Below the pieces are notes generated by a model. It was not told the origin of the DNA. It made no database searches and saw only the letters and a program-made list of their open reading frames with translations. From contig NC_011898.1 of NCBI RefSeq assembly GCF_000022065.1, positions 2,100,501 to 2,164,500 of the forward strand: a stretch of 64,000 nucleotides of DNA. Reading direction: 5' to 3'. Positions 26,244 to 35,399 of the stretch are shown in pieces (position 1 is the stretch's first letter; each line of letters begins with the position of its first letter). This DNA is from Ruminiclostridium cellulolyticum H10. Its GTDB lineage: Bacteria > Bacillota > Clostridia > Acetivibrionales > DSM-1351. A program made the translations under genes and the position numbers.

Positions 26244-26285
26244 AAAAGTATTTCGGTTTGATTAAGACCAAACTGAAATACTTTT
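26244..26285 (-). terminator. Terminator of tRNA-Gln
   Basis: Long stem pairing 26244-26260 with 26269-26285 (AAAAGTATTTC / GAAATACTTTT core), followed by TTTTTTC on the minus strand, immediately after the tRNA 3' end. Confidence 0.85.
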
Positions 26286-26358
26286 GGCTGCGGGTCAAGG
26301 ATTCGAACCCTGACAAACTGATCCAGAATCAGTCGTGCTACCTTTACACAAACCCGCA
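26285..26358 (-). tRNA. tRNA-Gln (CTG)
   Basis: 74-nt cloverleaf: acceptor TGCGGGT/ACCCGCA, anticodon stem ACTGA/TCAGT enclosing TTCTGGA (anticodon CTG), T arm GGGTTCGAATCC, encoded CCA. Confidence 0.94.
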
Positions 26359-26377
26359 TCGCTTATCGACAAGAGGT

Positions 26378-26407
26378 ATTGTAGCACAGGCTGAATATTT
26401 ATGTCAA
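26378..26407 (-). promoter_or_regulatory. Promoter of tRNA-Gln
   Basis: On the minus strand TTGACA (26402-26407), 18-base spacer, TACAAT (26378-26383), about 20 bases before the tRNA. Confidence 0.8.
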
Positions 26408-26597
26408 TACATTTTTCAGTATTTTTTATTTTTTAATTGATTTAATTTAGTGTGATTATTATCATTTATAATATTTTGTATGTTTTACCAAAATTTAACA
26501 TAAATATAATCATGTTTTAAACTTCTATCCATATAATTATATTAAGCATTTGTAAATTTCCTATTTTAAGGCTTAAAAAATAAGCCCTTTTTTTTTG

Positions 26598-29500
26598 CTA
26601 CATTTCAACTATCTCACCTGTTGAAAACAAATAAATATATCTTTCCTTAACCCTCTTCAGAGTCAGCATTTCTAAAGCTCTTGAATAATAGGAAATCTGC
26701 AGTCTATACTTTTCCTTTACGGATTGCTTATCGCCGTAAGGGATATAATCCGTTTTATAATCAATAAGTACGATATGGTCTTCCTCTTCAAAATAGCAGT
26801 CAACAACACCCTGAAGCAGTATTTTGTCCTCATAATCGCTCACATCAGGCAATTGAGGATATATTTCCTTATACGGCAATTCAATATTAAAGGGAACCTC
26901 CCTATATACCTTAACTGATTTTAGCATTCTTTTCCCTATGACTGAATTTATAAAGGCAGATATTTTCATGATATCTATACTTTTTGCCTGAATTTCAGTT
27001 AAAAGTTCTTTTTTAACCATTATTTTAACCTGTCCTGCTATATCCTCATTGTGAAAGTCCAGATGCTGCATTACAAAATGCATGGCAGTTCCCTTTTCCG
27101 CAGGACTCAGCCCTTTCTTTCCTTCCAGAAATGCAGGTTTTTTTATGGTAGCGGTTTTGTATTGCAGTTGACTATTATCTTCATCGTTATTAAGGTGAAA
27201 ATATCTTTTTAGCTCTGTTACAGATATTTTAGAGGGAATCTGTGCAAAATCCCTGTAAGTATATTTCCAGTCCAAACGTCGATGAATCTCGTGGCTGTCC
27301 CCGCTATCGGCACTTCCTTTTTCCTGAAGCCACTTTGTGATGTCTTCTCTGTCTTGTGTATCCGTTTCAAACCTTTTAGCCACAGCTATATCAGATTGAT
27401 CAGCAAGAATTATTGTCCAAGACGAATCATCCGAAATAGTGGGTCCACTGTAATCAACACCAAGTCCTGCTGCATTCCTTAGAATTACAGAATCCTTATG
27501 TCTCATAACAGAAGGACATATCCAATCAAGGTAGTTCTGTGCCTTGAGCATATTATGTGGGGGAAACTTATTATCGTTGCTTTGAGCTGTACCCAACCAT
27601 TTCAATGCCGATTTTTCAATATTATTTACCGAGCCGGTAATTATCAGCTTTTCTCTGGCTCTTGTCATTGCTACATAAAGTATCCTCATTTCTTCTGATA
27701 GCGTTTCAATTCTTATTTTCTGTGCAATTGCCTGCTTCGGAATCGAAGGATACTTTATTCTTTTTTTATAATCAACAAAATCAGGTCCGAAACCCAGTTC
27801 CTGATGCAGTAAAATACTTTTATACATATCCTGCATATTGAACTTTTTTCCGCAGCCGCACAAAAACACAACGGGGAATTCCAATCCCTTGCTTTTGTGA
27901 ATACTCATTAACCTGACAACGTTATCGTTTTCTCCAAGAACCTTTGCACTTCCCATATCGCCCTTGTTAGTCTTCAGCTTATCTATAAAACTTATAAAAT
28001 TGAATAGTCCACTGTAGCTTGTGTTTTCATACTGTAAAGCACGTTCAAATAGAATTTTCAGGTTAGCCTGTTTTCTTTCACCGTCCTGCATTGCTCCTAC
28101 AATACTGAAATAGCCTGTCTCATTATAAAGTTGCCATATCAGCTCGTGTGTTGACATGTAGAGTGACATGTCCCTCCATTTTTCAAGCTTTTGCAGAAAA
28201 TCAGAGGCCTTCTTTGATACCTGTGTATCATGCACTGCTGTTTCTTTGAGTGCTTCAAATATGGAAGCATTACGATTCATAAGGCGAACATCCGTCAAAT
28301 CAGCAGTGCTGAAGTTTACTATCGGTGATCTCAATACGGCCAATAACGGAATATCCTGATAAGGATTATCAATTATTTGAAGTAGTGACAGAACTACCTG
28401 CACTTCAGGTGTCTTAAAAAATCCGCTTCCTGTATCTGCGAAAACCGGAATGTCTGCGTTTGCAAGTTCTGCTGAAAACACCTCTGTCCAATTTCTGGTG
28501 GTTCTCAGCAGGATAACTATATCACTAAACCTTACATTCCTGTATTCTCCAAGTTTTTTATCGTATACGGCATATTTTTTGCCGTCTTTATCAGCCTGAA
28601 AAAGCTCAATAATTCTATTTGCAACCATTCTGGCTTCCTTTTGTATATTATCAAGTATTTCGTCTTCTTCCGGGAAATCTTGTTCGTCCATTGGTTCACT
28701 GCCCTCTGATAGCACGGTATTATCCCCAACAGAGGTTTCTATTAAATGCAGCTCGATAGCCCCTCCTACTACTGTTTCTTCATTTTGGCATGGAGAAAAG
28801 CCTGCTCCGGGATTCAGTTCTTCTATTTCATTGTAATCAAGCTCTCCCACCTTTTGAGACATTATCTGCTTGAATATATAGTTGATTCCATCAACGACAT
28901 CCTTCCTGCTTCGGAAATTCTTAAACAACAGTATTTTTCTATAGCTGCTGTCCTCGTCAATTGAATAATTATTGTATTTTTCAAGGAAAAGTTCAGGTTT
29001 AGCCTGTCTGAACCTGTATATGCTTTGTTTAACATCTCCGACCATAAAAACATTTGGGCTGCCTATATCCTTTTTTGATATCATATTAATTATGATTTCC
29101 TGAACAAGATTGCTGTCCTGATATTCATCCACCAATATTTCAGTAAATTTATCCTTGTAATTCTGTGCAATTTTTGTAGGACGTATGTTCCCGTCTTTAT
29201 CAGTTTCAGCCAGTATATTAAGACAAAAATGTTCAAGGTCATTGAAATCAACGGAAGCTCTCTGACTCTTTTTATGTGCATAACGTCTTCCAAAATCCAT
29301 AACCAACCTTGAAACACATTTCAGTATAGGATACATGGTTTTAAGATCAGAAGCTATTTCATCAGACTCCATGAAAAAAACCTCATCTCTCAGACCATTT
29401 ATTACTGATTTTAGTTCATCCCTTATTTTCTTAACACTTTCCTGAACGGATTTTTCAGCATCCTTTCCGCACCTGGGCAGATTTCGAAACTCAAAACTAT

Positions 29501-30344
29501 TAACATAATTGTACAGCTGATCCCAATTCATTCCTGTTTTACATATTCCTATAAGCTTTTCAAGGTTGTCATTATCCTCAATGAATACAGACAGATATTT
29601 TTCCAATCCCTGTGCATTTTTGATTTTGGCACATGCTTCATTCATTATATCCCGAAGGCCTTCTAAACGCATGAGACTTGTTTCTAAAAGAATTCTCCCC
29701 CAGGTTGTTTCTCCGAAGTCGTTACCCACCTCAAAATTATAGCTTTCAATCTGTTGTTCAAGCCATTTTTCCGGCCACGGATAACTCTGCACAAAGCTAT
29801 AAATGCTCATAACCATATCCTGTATTTTTAAATCATCCCTATTACCTCCGTAGGATTCCAACAGTTCAAAGAAATCTTCGTTCTCTTCCGCATCTTCATA
29901 GATTTCCTCAAACAAGTCACTCAAGGTTTCTGATTTTAAGAGTGTAGCTTCCGTCTCGTCAAGTATCTTAAAGCCAGGGTCTATTTCAATACTCTGAAAG
30001 TTGCTTCTTATAACCTCCAGACAGAATGAGTGAATTGTCGTAATTGAAGCCTTATTTAGAAGTATAAGTTGCCTGGATATATTTTTTGATCCTTGATTTT
30101 TTTCTATAGTATCGGATATGGCCGCACCTATTCTTTCCCTCATTTCAGTAGCAGCAGCATTTGTAAAGGTTACTACCAGCAATGAATCTATATCAACAGG
30201 GTTTTCTTTATCAGTTATTTTTCTTATTATTCTTTCAACCAGTACGGCGGTCTTGCCCGCACCAGCTGCCGCAGCAACAAGCAGATTGCAGTCCTTTTGG
30301 GTTATAGCGGCATATTGTTCTTTTGTCCACTTGGTTTCAGACAT
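26598..30344 (-). CDS. addA: ATP-dependent helicase/nuclease subunit A
   Basis: 1248-residue UvrD-type helicase with C-terminal nuclease of the AddAB complex that processes double-strand breaks for RecA loading. Walker A AAAAGAGKTAVL near the N-terminus, helicase motifs such as VDEYQDSN, GDVKQSIYRFR and YVAMTRAREKL, and nuclease motif GVVDCYF...IDYKTD near the end. The start at ATG 30344 has GGGGAG upstream; the longer start at 30371 overlaps that site. Second gene of the addBA pair. Confidence 0.96.
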   Translation of the reverse strand: MSETKWTKEQYAAITQKDCNLLVAAAAGAGKTAVLVERIIRKITDKENPVDIDSLLVVTFTNAAATEMRERIGAAISDTIEKNQGSKNISRQLILLNKASITTIHSFCLEVIRSNFQSIEIDPGFKILDETEATLLKSETLSDLFEEIYEDAEENEDFFELLESYGGNRDDLKIQDMVMSIYSFVQSYPWPEKWLEQQIESYNFEVGNDFGETTWGRILLETSLMRLEGLRDIMNEACAKIKNAQGLEKYLSVFIEDNDNLEKLIGICKTGMNWDQLYNYVNSFEFRNLPRCGKDAEKSVQESVKKIRDELKSVINGLRDEVFFMESDEIASDLKTMYPILKCVSRLVMDFGRRYAHKKSQRASVDFNDLEHFCLNILAETDKDGNIRPTKIAQNYKDKFTEILVDEYQDSNLVQEIIINMISKKDIGSPNVFMVGDVKQSIYRFRQAKPELFLEKYNNYSIDEDSSYRKILLFKNFRSRKDVVDGINYIFKQIMSQKVGELDYNEIEELNPGAGFSPCQNEETVVGGAIELHLIETSVGDNTVLSEGSEPMDEQDFPEEDEILDNIQKEARMVANRIIELFQADKDGKKYAVYDKKLGEYRNVRFSDIVILLRTTRNWTEVFSAELANADIPVFADTGSGFFKTPEVQVVLSLLQIIDNPYQDIPLLAVLRSPIVNFSTADLTDVRLMNRNASIFEALKETAVHDTQVSKKASDFLQKLEKWRDMSLYMSTHELIWQLYNETGYFSIVGAMQDGERKQANLKILFERALQYENTSYSGLFNFISFIDKLKTNKGDMGSAKVLGENDNVVRLMSIHKSKGLEFPVVFLCGCGKKFNMQDMYKSILLHQELGFGPDFVDYKKRIKYPSIPKQAIAQKIRIETLSEEMRILYVAMTRAREKLIITGSVNNIEKSALKWLGTAQSNDNKFPPHNMLKAQNYLDWICPSVMRHKDSVILRNAAGLGVDYSGPTISDDSSWTIILADQSDIAVAKRFETDTQDREDITKWLQEKGSADSGDSHEIHRRLDWKYTYRDFAQIPSKISVTELKRYFHLNNDEDNSQLQYKTATIKKPAFLEGKKGLSPAEKGTAMHFVMQHLDFHNEDIAGQVKIMVKKELLTEIQAKSIDIMKISAFINSVIGKRMLKSVKVYREVPFNIELPYKEIYPQLPDVSDYEDKILLQGVVDCYFEEEDHIVLIDYKTDYIPYGDKQSVKEKYRLQISYYSRALEMLTLKRVKERYIYLFSTGEIVEM

Positions 30345-30370
30345 TTTTTGCTCCCCTTTTCGTGCGTTCA

Positions 30371-33300
30371 TTAATTATCTTTTACGTCAATTTCATTCAT
30401 AAGTTTCCATATGTCATTGTCTTCTCTGTCGTGCAGCATCCTGAAACTGTTTTCCTTTTGGGACTGATCAAACTGACATACTGATGAATAATTGCAGTAG
30501 CTGCAGGAAGTTAACTTTTTCTTTTTGTATGGACTTATTGGAACATTCCCCTTCATAAGTTCGCTGCACATGTCTTTCAAAAGCTGCTTTACGTAGCTTC
30601 TTAAAACTGTAAACTGTTCAATGGTTGCAGCAGAGGATTTCCCCAAAACATCTCCCTTATTTATCCTTGCAGGAATAATGATGGAGTTCCCTTCAATTGT
30701 ATTGTCCATATATTTAATAAGCTGAACATCCGCAAGGAGAAGTCCTTTCATTTTAAGCTTTTTCATTATGGCAGTTTCTATTTCTTCCGGGGTACTGTTG
30801 TCAGTACATCTTATCATTGGGTCATCAATCCTAAAATACAAAATTCCTCCCGGTATAATCTTTTCACCATTACTTTTGTCCGAGTATTCCCATAGTGCAT
30901 CCAGATAGGTAATAAGCTGCATTTGAAGACCATAATAGACATCGCTTAGTTTAAAATCCTTTTCTCCGGATTTATAATCTACTATCCTTAGATATGTTCC
31001 ATTTTCTGCTCTCAAAGCATCAATTCTGTCAATTCTGCCCACAAGCCTTATCTTTTCACCTGAATCTAATTCAATGACCATGGGAGGATATGCTCCGCCA
31101 TCTCCGAAGTCCACCTCATACCCCACCGGTTCAAAGCTGCTCCGCCTTATATGCTCTGTGATAAGCCATACAGCTCTTGTAACAACTCTTTTTAGTCTTA
31201 CGGCTAGAGCCTTGAATCTTTTTGAGCCTCCAAGTATGGTGTTTTTCATGCTGTCCAAAAGCTCATCCACGATTTTTGAAACCTGTTCACTGCACCATTG
31301 CCTGTCAAATTCCCTCCACGAATAATTGTTTTCATCTACCATTTTTGAAAATCTTTCTATTACTGCATGCATAAAGGTTCCAACATCCGGCGGACTCATA
31401 CGATATATCTTTCTTTCCCTAGCTCCCAGGCCGTATTGCACATAAAATGCAAAGGGACATGATGTATACTTTTCCAGCCTTGAAACTGTAAAATACGGAC
31501 TTTTCCCATACAACTCACGTATCTTTGATTTATCCACCGGGGCAGCTATATTTCTGTATTTCAATGCATTAATCATTGCATCGCACTTTTGCTTCCATTC
31601 GTCCTGACCTGAAAACCATGCAAATATTTCCCTCCATATTTCACCCTGCTCTATCCCTTCATTTTTCTGTCTTAATGCACAAACCAACTGGTTAAAGGCA
31701 GGTATAGGCGATGCTATTAAATCGATATGCTGCTTATCAGCAGACGGTTTTACGATATTGCTTTTTTCTGTAACTTTTGGAAATATCTTTCTCATCCTCG
31801 AAATAATTGTGGAAGGACGCATAGTTCTTCCTTCATGGTCAGCAATAGGCCAACTCAGTCTTAAATAGTTTTTTGGCGTGGTCAATGTTCTATATATCAG
31901 ATACTGCTCGTCAAATGCTCTGGTTTTTGTATCACTGGCCAGTTCAATACCTCTTTTGTCAAGTACTTCTCTATCTGCATCCGACAAAACCCCTTCGCTC
32001 ATCCCAGCGGAAGGAAATACTCCATCATTGGTTCCTAGAATGTACAGTGCTTTTATTTCGTGGCTTCTTATATGCTCAATACTTCCCACCAAAACCTGGT
32101 CAAGGGATGCCGGAATAGACGAAATCTTGTATTCAGCCAGTCCAATCTTAAATACATTGGCAAATTTTTCAAGCCCAAAGGTTTCGTCAGCCATTACTTC
32201 TACCGCCTGATCAAAAACATCCATTAGTATGTTCCAGACCTGCTGGTATTCACCTGCCAGCCTTAACTGTCCGCTTTGAGTAAATTTTTCTATATAATTC
32301 CGTATTCTCTGTTCGACACCGATTTCAACCAGATATTCGTAAATTCCTGCACAAAAATCTCCTGCGGTTCTTCTTCCCTTTGTCCTGTTTCTGAAACGAA
32401 TAAGAGGTTCCCGAATTTCATTTCTGGTCTTATTTATATTAAGAAGCATTTCATCATTTTCCGGCTTTTGTCCATCGTCCGGCCTGAATTCAATACTTGT
32501 ATTCCAGTCAGCCTCCTGAGTCCAGCGGCTCCCTCTGATACCGCATGCAAGAACGTAGTTTTCCAGTATGTCTATTTTAGTATTATCAATTCCCGTCAGA
32601 CCTGACTTGAGATATCTGAATACCGACTCATAGGACCAGTTTTCAGTAAATATCTCCAGCATTGAAAGAACCATTCTAACCAGCGGATGATTGGTTATTT
32701 CGGTTTTGGAATCTATAAAACATGGTATATTGTATTGTTCAAAAATAACACCTATTAGATTTTCATATCCCGTAAGATTTCTTGTGGCAACAGTTATGTC
32801 CTTGAACTGCATACCATTGTCACGGCATTGCTTGATAATATCTCTTGCACATTCCTCGATTTCAGTATAAATATTTACTGATTCAAAAAGCTCTATATCC
32901 TGTGTAGGCAGCTGATAGGCCCTGTAGGAATAAGAACAATAATTAGTTTCAAGGCTCTGAAGTTCCCTGCTGTCTTTGAACCTTGGCAGGTTTGGGGTGT
33001 TTAAACAGACAGGCGGAAGTATTTTTACACCGTAAGATTCCGCAATACTTACAAATTTTTTGCAGGATTTTTTTACTGCTGCAAAAACATCTGTTAAGTC
33101 TGCCTGTACATCATCAAAAAGAATATCAGTACACATAGTTATGTGAACATTTTCAGCCTGTTGGATGAGCTTTGATATTACCTCAACCTCCTGGGGCGTA
33201 AATCCTGCAAAACCGTCAATCCATATTTCGGATTTAGCATATATTTCAGTACCTTCTAATTTTGAAGATAATAATGTCAATTCATCGTCCGTATCCCTGT

Positions 33301-33820
33301 ACCGATCTACCAGCATACTGTCAAATTCACTATATATAAGTTTTATTTCTTTAAGCTTGTGTGATAGGTAATTGTCGTCGGCAAGTCCTTGTAAAACTTC
33401 GTCGAAACTTTCGGCTCTTACATTATACCTTTTAAGCTCGGTTATAAGTGTTGAAAGTGTATTTACAAAGCCCTTGCAATTGGCAGACTTATGAAATATA
33501 GTAAATTGATCCTTTAGTCTTTCCAAAATGCGGTATATAATCATGTTCTTTCCAGACGGATGTATATGAGGGTAAGTAATTCCTCCAACCTCATTTAAAA
33601 CCCTGTATGCCATTCTTCTAAAGCTCAGGACCTCAGTTTTTAAAATCCCCCCGGTTCCAAGAACCTTTATCAAGTCACGTTCCGCCTGCAATGTATACTG
33701 CTCCGGTACAATTAGTACAAGTTTTTTATTACTATCTTTATTTTGTTTAGTTTTTATTGAATTCAAACAATGGAAGGATTTTCCAGAACCTGCCCTTCCA
33801 TAAATAAATTGAAGACCCAT
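30371..33820 (-). CDS. addB: ATP-dependent nuclease subunit B
   Basis: 1149 residues. P-loop GRAGSGKS at residues 8-15 (AddB proteins retain a Walker A), an inactivated helicase-like core, and a RecB-type nuclease domain with RIDALRA...IVDYKSGEK. Four cysteines (one in YTSCPFAFY and three in CSYCNYSSVC) match the iron-sulphur staple of AddB. AAGGAAG precedes ATG 33820. Together with AddA it replaces RecBCD in Firmicutes. Confidence 0.95.
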   Translation of the reverse strand: MGLQFIYGRAGSGKSFHCLNSIKTKQNKDSNKKLVLIVPEQYTLQAERDLIKVLGTGGILKTEVLSFRRMAYRVLNEVGGITYPHIHPSGKNMIIYRILERLKDQFTIFHKSANCKGFVNTLSTLITELKRYNVRAESFDEVLQGLADDNYLSHKLKEIKLIYSEFDSMLVDRYRDTDDELTLLSSKLEGTEIYAKSEIWIDGFAGFTPQEVEVISKLIQQAENVHITMCTDILFDDVQADLTDVFAAVKKSCKKFVSIAESYGVKILPPVCLNTPNLPRFKDSRELQSLETNYCSYSYRAYQLPTQDIELFESVNIYTEIEECARDIIKQCRDNGMQFKDITVATRNLTGYENLIGVIFEQYNIPCFIDSKTEITNHPLVRMVLSMLEIFTENWSYESVFRYLKSGLTGIDNTKIDILENYVLACGIRGSRWTQEADWNTSIEFRPDDGQKPENDEMLLNINKTRNEIREPLIRFRNRTKGRRTAGDFCAGIYEYLVEIGVEQRIRNYIEKFTQSGQLRLAGEYQQVWNILMDVFDQAVEVMADETFGLEKFANVFKIGLAEYKISSIPASLDQVLVGSIEHIRSHEIKALYILGTNDGVFPSAGMSEGVLSDADREVLDKRGIELASDTKTRAFDEQYLIYRTLTTPKNYLRLSWPIADHEGRTMRPSTIISRMRKIFPKVTEKSNIVKPSADKQHIDLIASPIPAFNQLVCALRQKNEGIEQGEIWREIFAWFSGQDEWKQKCDAMINALKYRNIAAPVDKSKIRELYGKSPYFTVSRLEKYTSCPFAFYVQYGLGARERKIYRMSPPDVGTFMHAVIERFSKMVDENNYSWREFDRQWCSEQVSKIVDELLDSMKNTILGGSKRFKALAVRLKRVVTRAVWLITEHIRRSSFEPVGYEVDFGDGGAYPPMVIELDSGEKIRLVGRIDRIDALRAENGTYLRIVDYKSGEKDFKLSDVYYGLQMQLITYLDALWEYSDKSNGEKIIPGGILYFRIDDPMIRCTDNSTPEEIETAIMKKLKMKGLLLADVQLIKYMDNTIEGNSIIIPARINKGDVLGKSSAATIEQFTVLRSYVKQLLKDMCSELMKGNVPISPYKKKKLTSCSYCNYSSVCQFDQSQKENSFRMLHDREDNDIWKLMNEIDVKDN

Positions 33821-33859
33821 AGCTTCTTCCTTTTCTTATGTATTTTTAACAAGTGATTT

Positions 33860-34804
33860 TTATATCTTCTCCGATTTTATCGGCTCTTTTATAATAAGTC
33901 CAGTAATAAAGTAAAATAAAATACCTGTAATTATTACTGAAATGAGACTTCCTACAGCGTTAAAATTAGTAGTATAAAATACGGTATTTGTCGAAAGTAC
34001 ATTATCAGGATAGCTTATAATTAAAAAACATATTAGATTATTTACTGCATGTGCCCCTATAGCAGCCTCCAGCGAGTTTGTTTTTATTGTAACCATGGCA
34101 AAAATCATTCCAATGGCAAAATAATTTAATATCATGCATATGGTGCTTATAACACCTACTTTGTTTGAGGCAGTAACTTCAGGGTTCATCAAGTGCGGAA
34201 GTGTAAACATAAAACCTGATATAGCAGAAAGCAGAATACCATTTTTTATTTTAAGGCCAAAGCTTTGAATTACGTACCCCCTGAAAACCAATTCATCTGT
34301 AGCCGCCTGTAAAGGCGTCATAATAAGAATAAAGGGCAAAGCAATCCAGAATTTGGAAGCATCAAAGCTTACTGTATAAGTTTCAGGCGATAAAAAGTAA
34401 TCTATTAAGGACCCGGCAGAAACAAGTCCTCCGTACACTAAAAAGCCTACCCAGAATCTACTCCACTCTATTTTTCTTTTTGTTGTAATAAGTGAAGTAA
34501 ATGTCCTGTAGTGAATAAACTTTACTGCAATGACTAATCCCGCCAGCATCAGGTATATTGTAAAATTAGTAAATATGTAATTGGCAAAAGGATTTACGTA
34601 TCTGTCCATAAATCCAAAAATGTCATTCGAAAATGTTAAATCATAAAAAGCATCCCTATTTTTTATTAAAGCATATACTATCGGTATTGAGCCTATGAAA
34701 CTGCCGATAAAGAAATAAAAGTACAGTATAACTGAAACCGATGCTACAAATCTTGATGGTTTAGTATTACCTGTTCCACCCATATCCTGATATTTAATTG
34801 ACAT
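33860..34804 (-). CDS. CPBP (CAAX/Abi) family intramembrane metalloprotease
   Basis: 314 residues with about eight hydrophobic segments. The three CPBP motifs are visible: TDELVFRGYV (here DExxxR rather than the usual EExxxR), FTLPHLMNP and GAHAVNNL. Family members cleave or process membrane or bacteriocin-type substrates; the role here is unknown. GGAGGTC precedes ATG 34804. It lies 39 bases upstream of addB on the same strand, so it may be part of that transcript. Confidence 0.8.
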   Translation of the reverse strand: MSIKYQDMGGTGNTKPSRFVASVSVILYFYFFIGSFIGSIPIVYALIKNRDAFYDLTFSNDIFGFMDRYVNPFANYIFTNFTIYLMLAGLVIAVKFIHYRTFTSLITTKRKIEWSRFWVGFLVYGGLVSAGSLIDYFLSPETYTVSFDASKFWIALPFILIMTPLQAATDELVFRGYVIQSFGLKIKNGILLSAISGFMFTLPHLMNPEVTASNKVGVISTICMILNYFAIGMIFAMVTIKTNSLEAAIGAHAVNNLICFLIISYPDNVLSTNTVFYTTNFNAVGSLISVIITGILFYFITGLIIKEPIKSEKI

Positions 34805-34895
34805 TTATGACCTCCAACATTTTATAGTTAAAGCTGTTATAGTTTTAATTATACTATTTTTTTATTTTCATTAAAATGCTTTAATCCGATATGTA

Positions 34896-34931
34896 AAAAA
34901 GCAACAGTCAAAATGGGCTGCTGCTTTTTTA
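34896..34931 (-). terminator. Terminator after the CoA-binding protein gene
   Basis: Stem AAAAAAGCA...TGCTTTTTT with one mismatch (about 34896-34909 with 34918-34931), T tract on the minus strand, just past the stop at 34940. Confidence 0.75.
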
Positions 34932-34939
34932 TGATACAC

Positions 34940-35314
34940 CTACCTCAAAGCTACAAGTACACAAGCCATAACTGCATCAAGTTCAAGCTCATTAATTCTT
35001 TTTAACAATTTATCGTCATATGTTCCGGGCTGAAGCCAAATATTTTTTATGCCCAATTTTGCTGCTTCCTCTATTATTATCCTTCCTCTTTTTGGAGAAA
35101 CAACCATGTCTATTACATAAGGTTTTTGAGGAAGTGAGGACAAATCACCGTAGCATTTGTCACCTTCTACAGTTTCGTATCCCGGGTTAACAGGATAAAC
35201 CTCATATCCACTGTTTTTTAACTTTTTATATATTTTATTACCATACTTTTCGGGGTCCTGATTTGCACCTACTACAGCCCATACCTTCTTTTCAAGCATT
35301 TGTTCTTCATTCAT
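34940..35314 (-). CDS. CoA-binding domain protein (YccU-like)
   Basis: 124-residue small Rossmann protein of the CoA_binding_2 family: WAVVGANQDPEKYG (nucleotide loop), YPVNPGYETVEGDKCYGDL, IKNIWLQPGTYDD. Stand-alone members bind CoA-type ligands, but their physiological role is not established. AAGGGA precedes ATG 35314. Monocistronic, between an amine oxidase gene and the CPBP gene. Confidence 0.85.
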   Translation of the reverse strand: MNEEQMLEKKVWAVVGANQDPEKYGNKIYKKLKNSGYEVYPVNPGYETVEGDKCYGDLSSLPQKPYVIDMVVSPKRGRIIIEEAAKLGIKNIWLQPGTYDDKLLKRINELELDAVMACVLVALR

Positions 35315-35399
35315 AGGATTTATCCCTTTCTGCTTATATTCTTTAGAAAAATCTATTTATGCTTTTAGTATACCACCTGTTTCAATTATGAAACGATTT

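Larger units (their letters stand above)
25937..26284. other. Gene-poor region with a candidate small RNA and terminators
   Basis: The first 130 bases are AT-rich without recognised signals except the GT4 leader. A consensus plus-strand promoter, a candidate small RNA and two terminators fill the rest. The open frame on the minus strand here runs through tRNA-Gln and is not considered a gene. Confidence 0.6.

Noticed and set aside
26096-26359. 87-residue minus-strand ORF
   Set aside because: It consists of tRNA-Gln, its terminator and the small-RNA region read in frame; no ribosome site.
30371-34804. Dedicated phage-defence island around addBA
   Set aside because: AddAB is core recombination machinery and no recognised defence effector or mobile element lies nearby.
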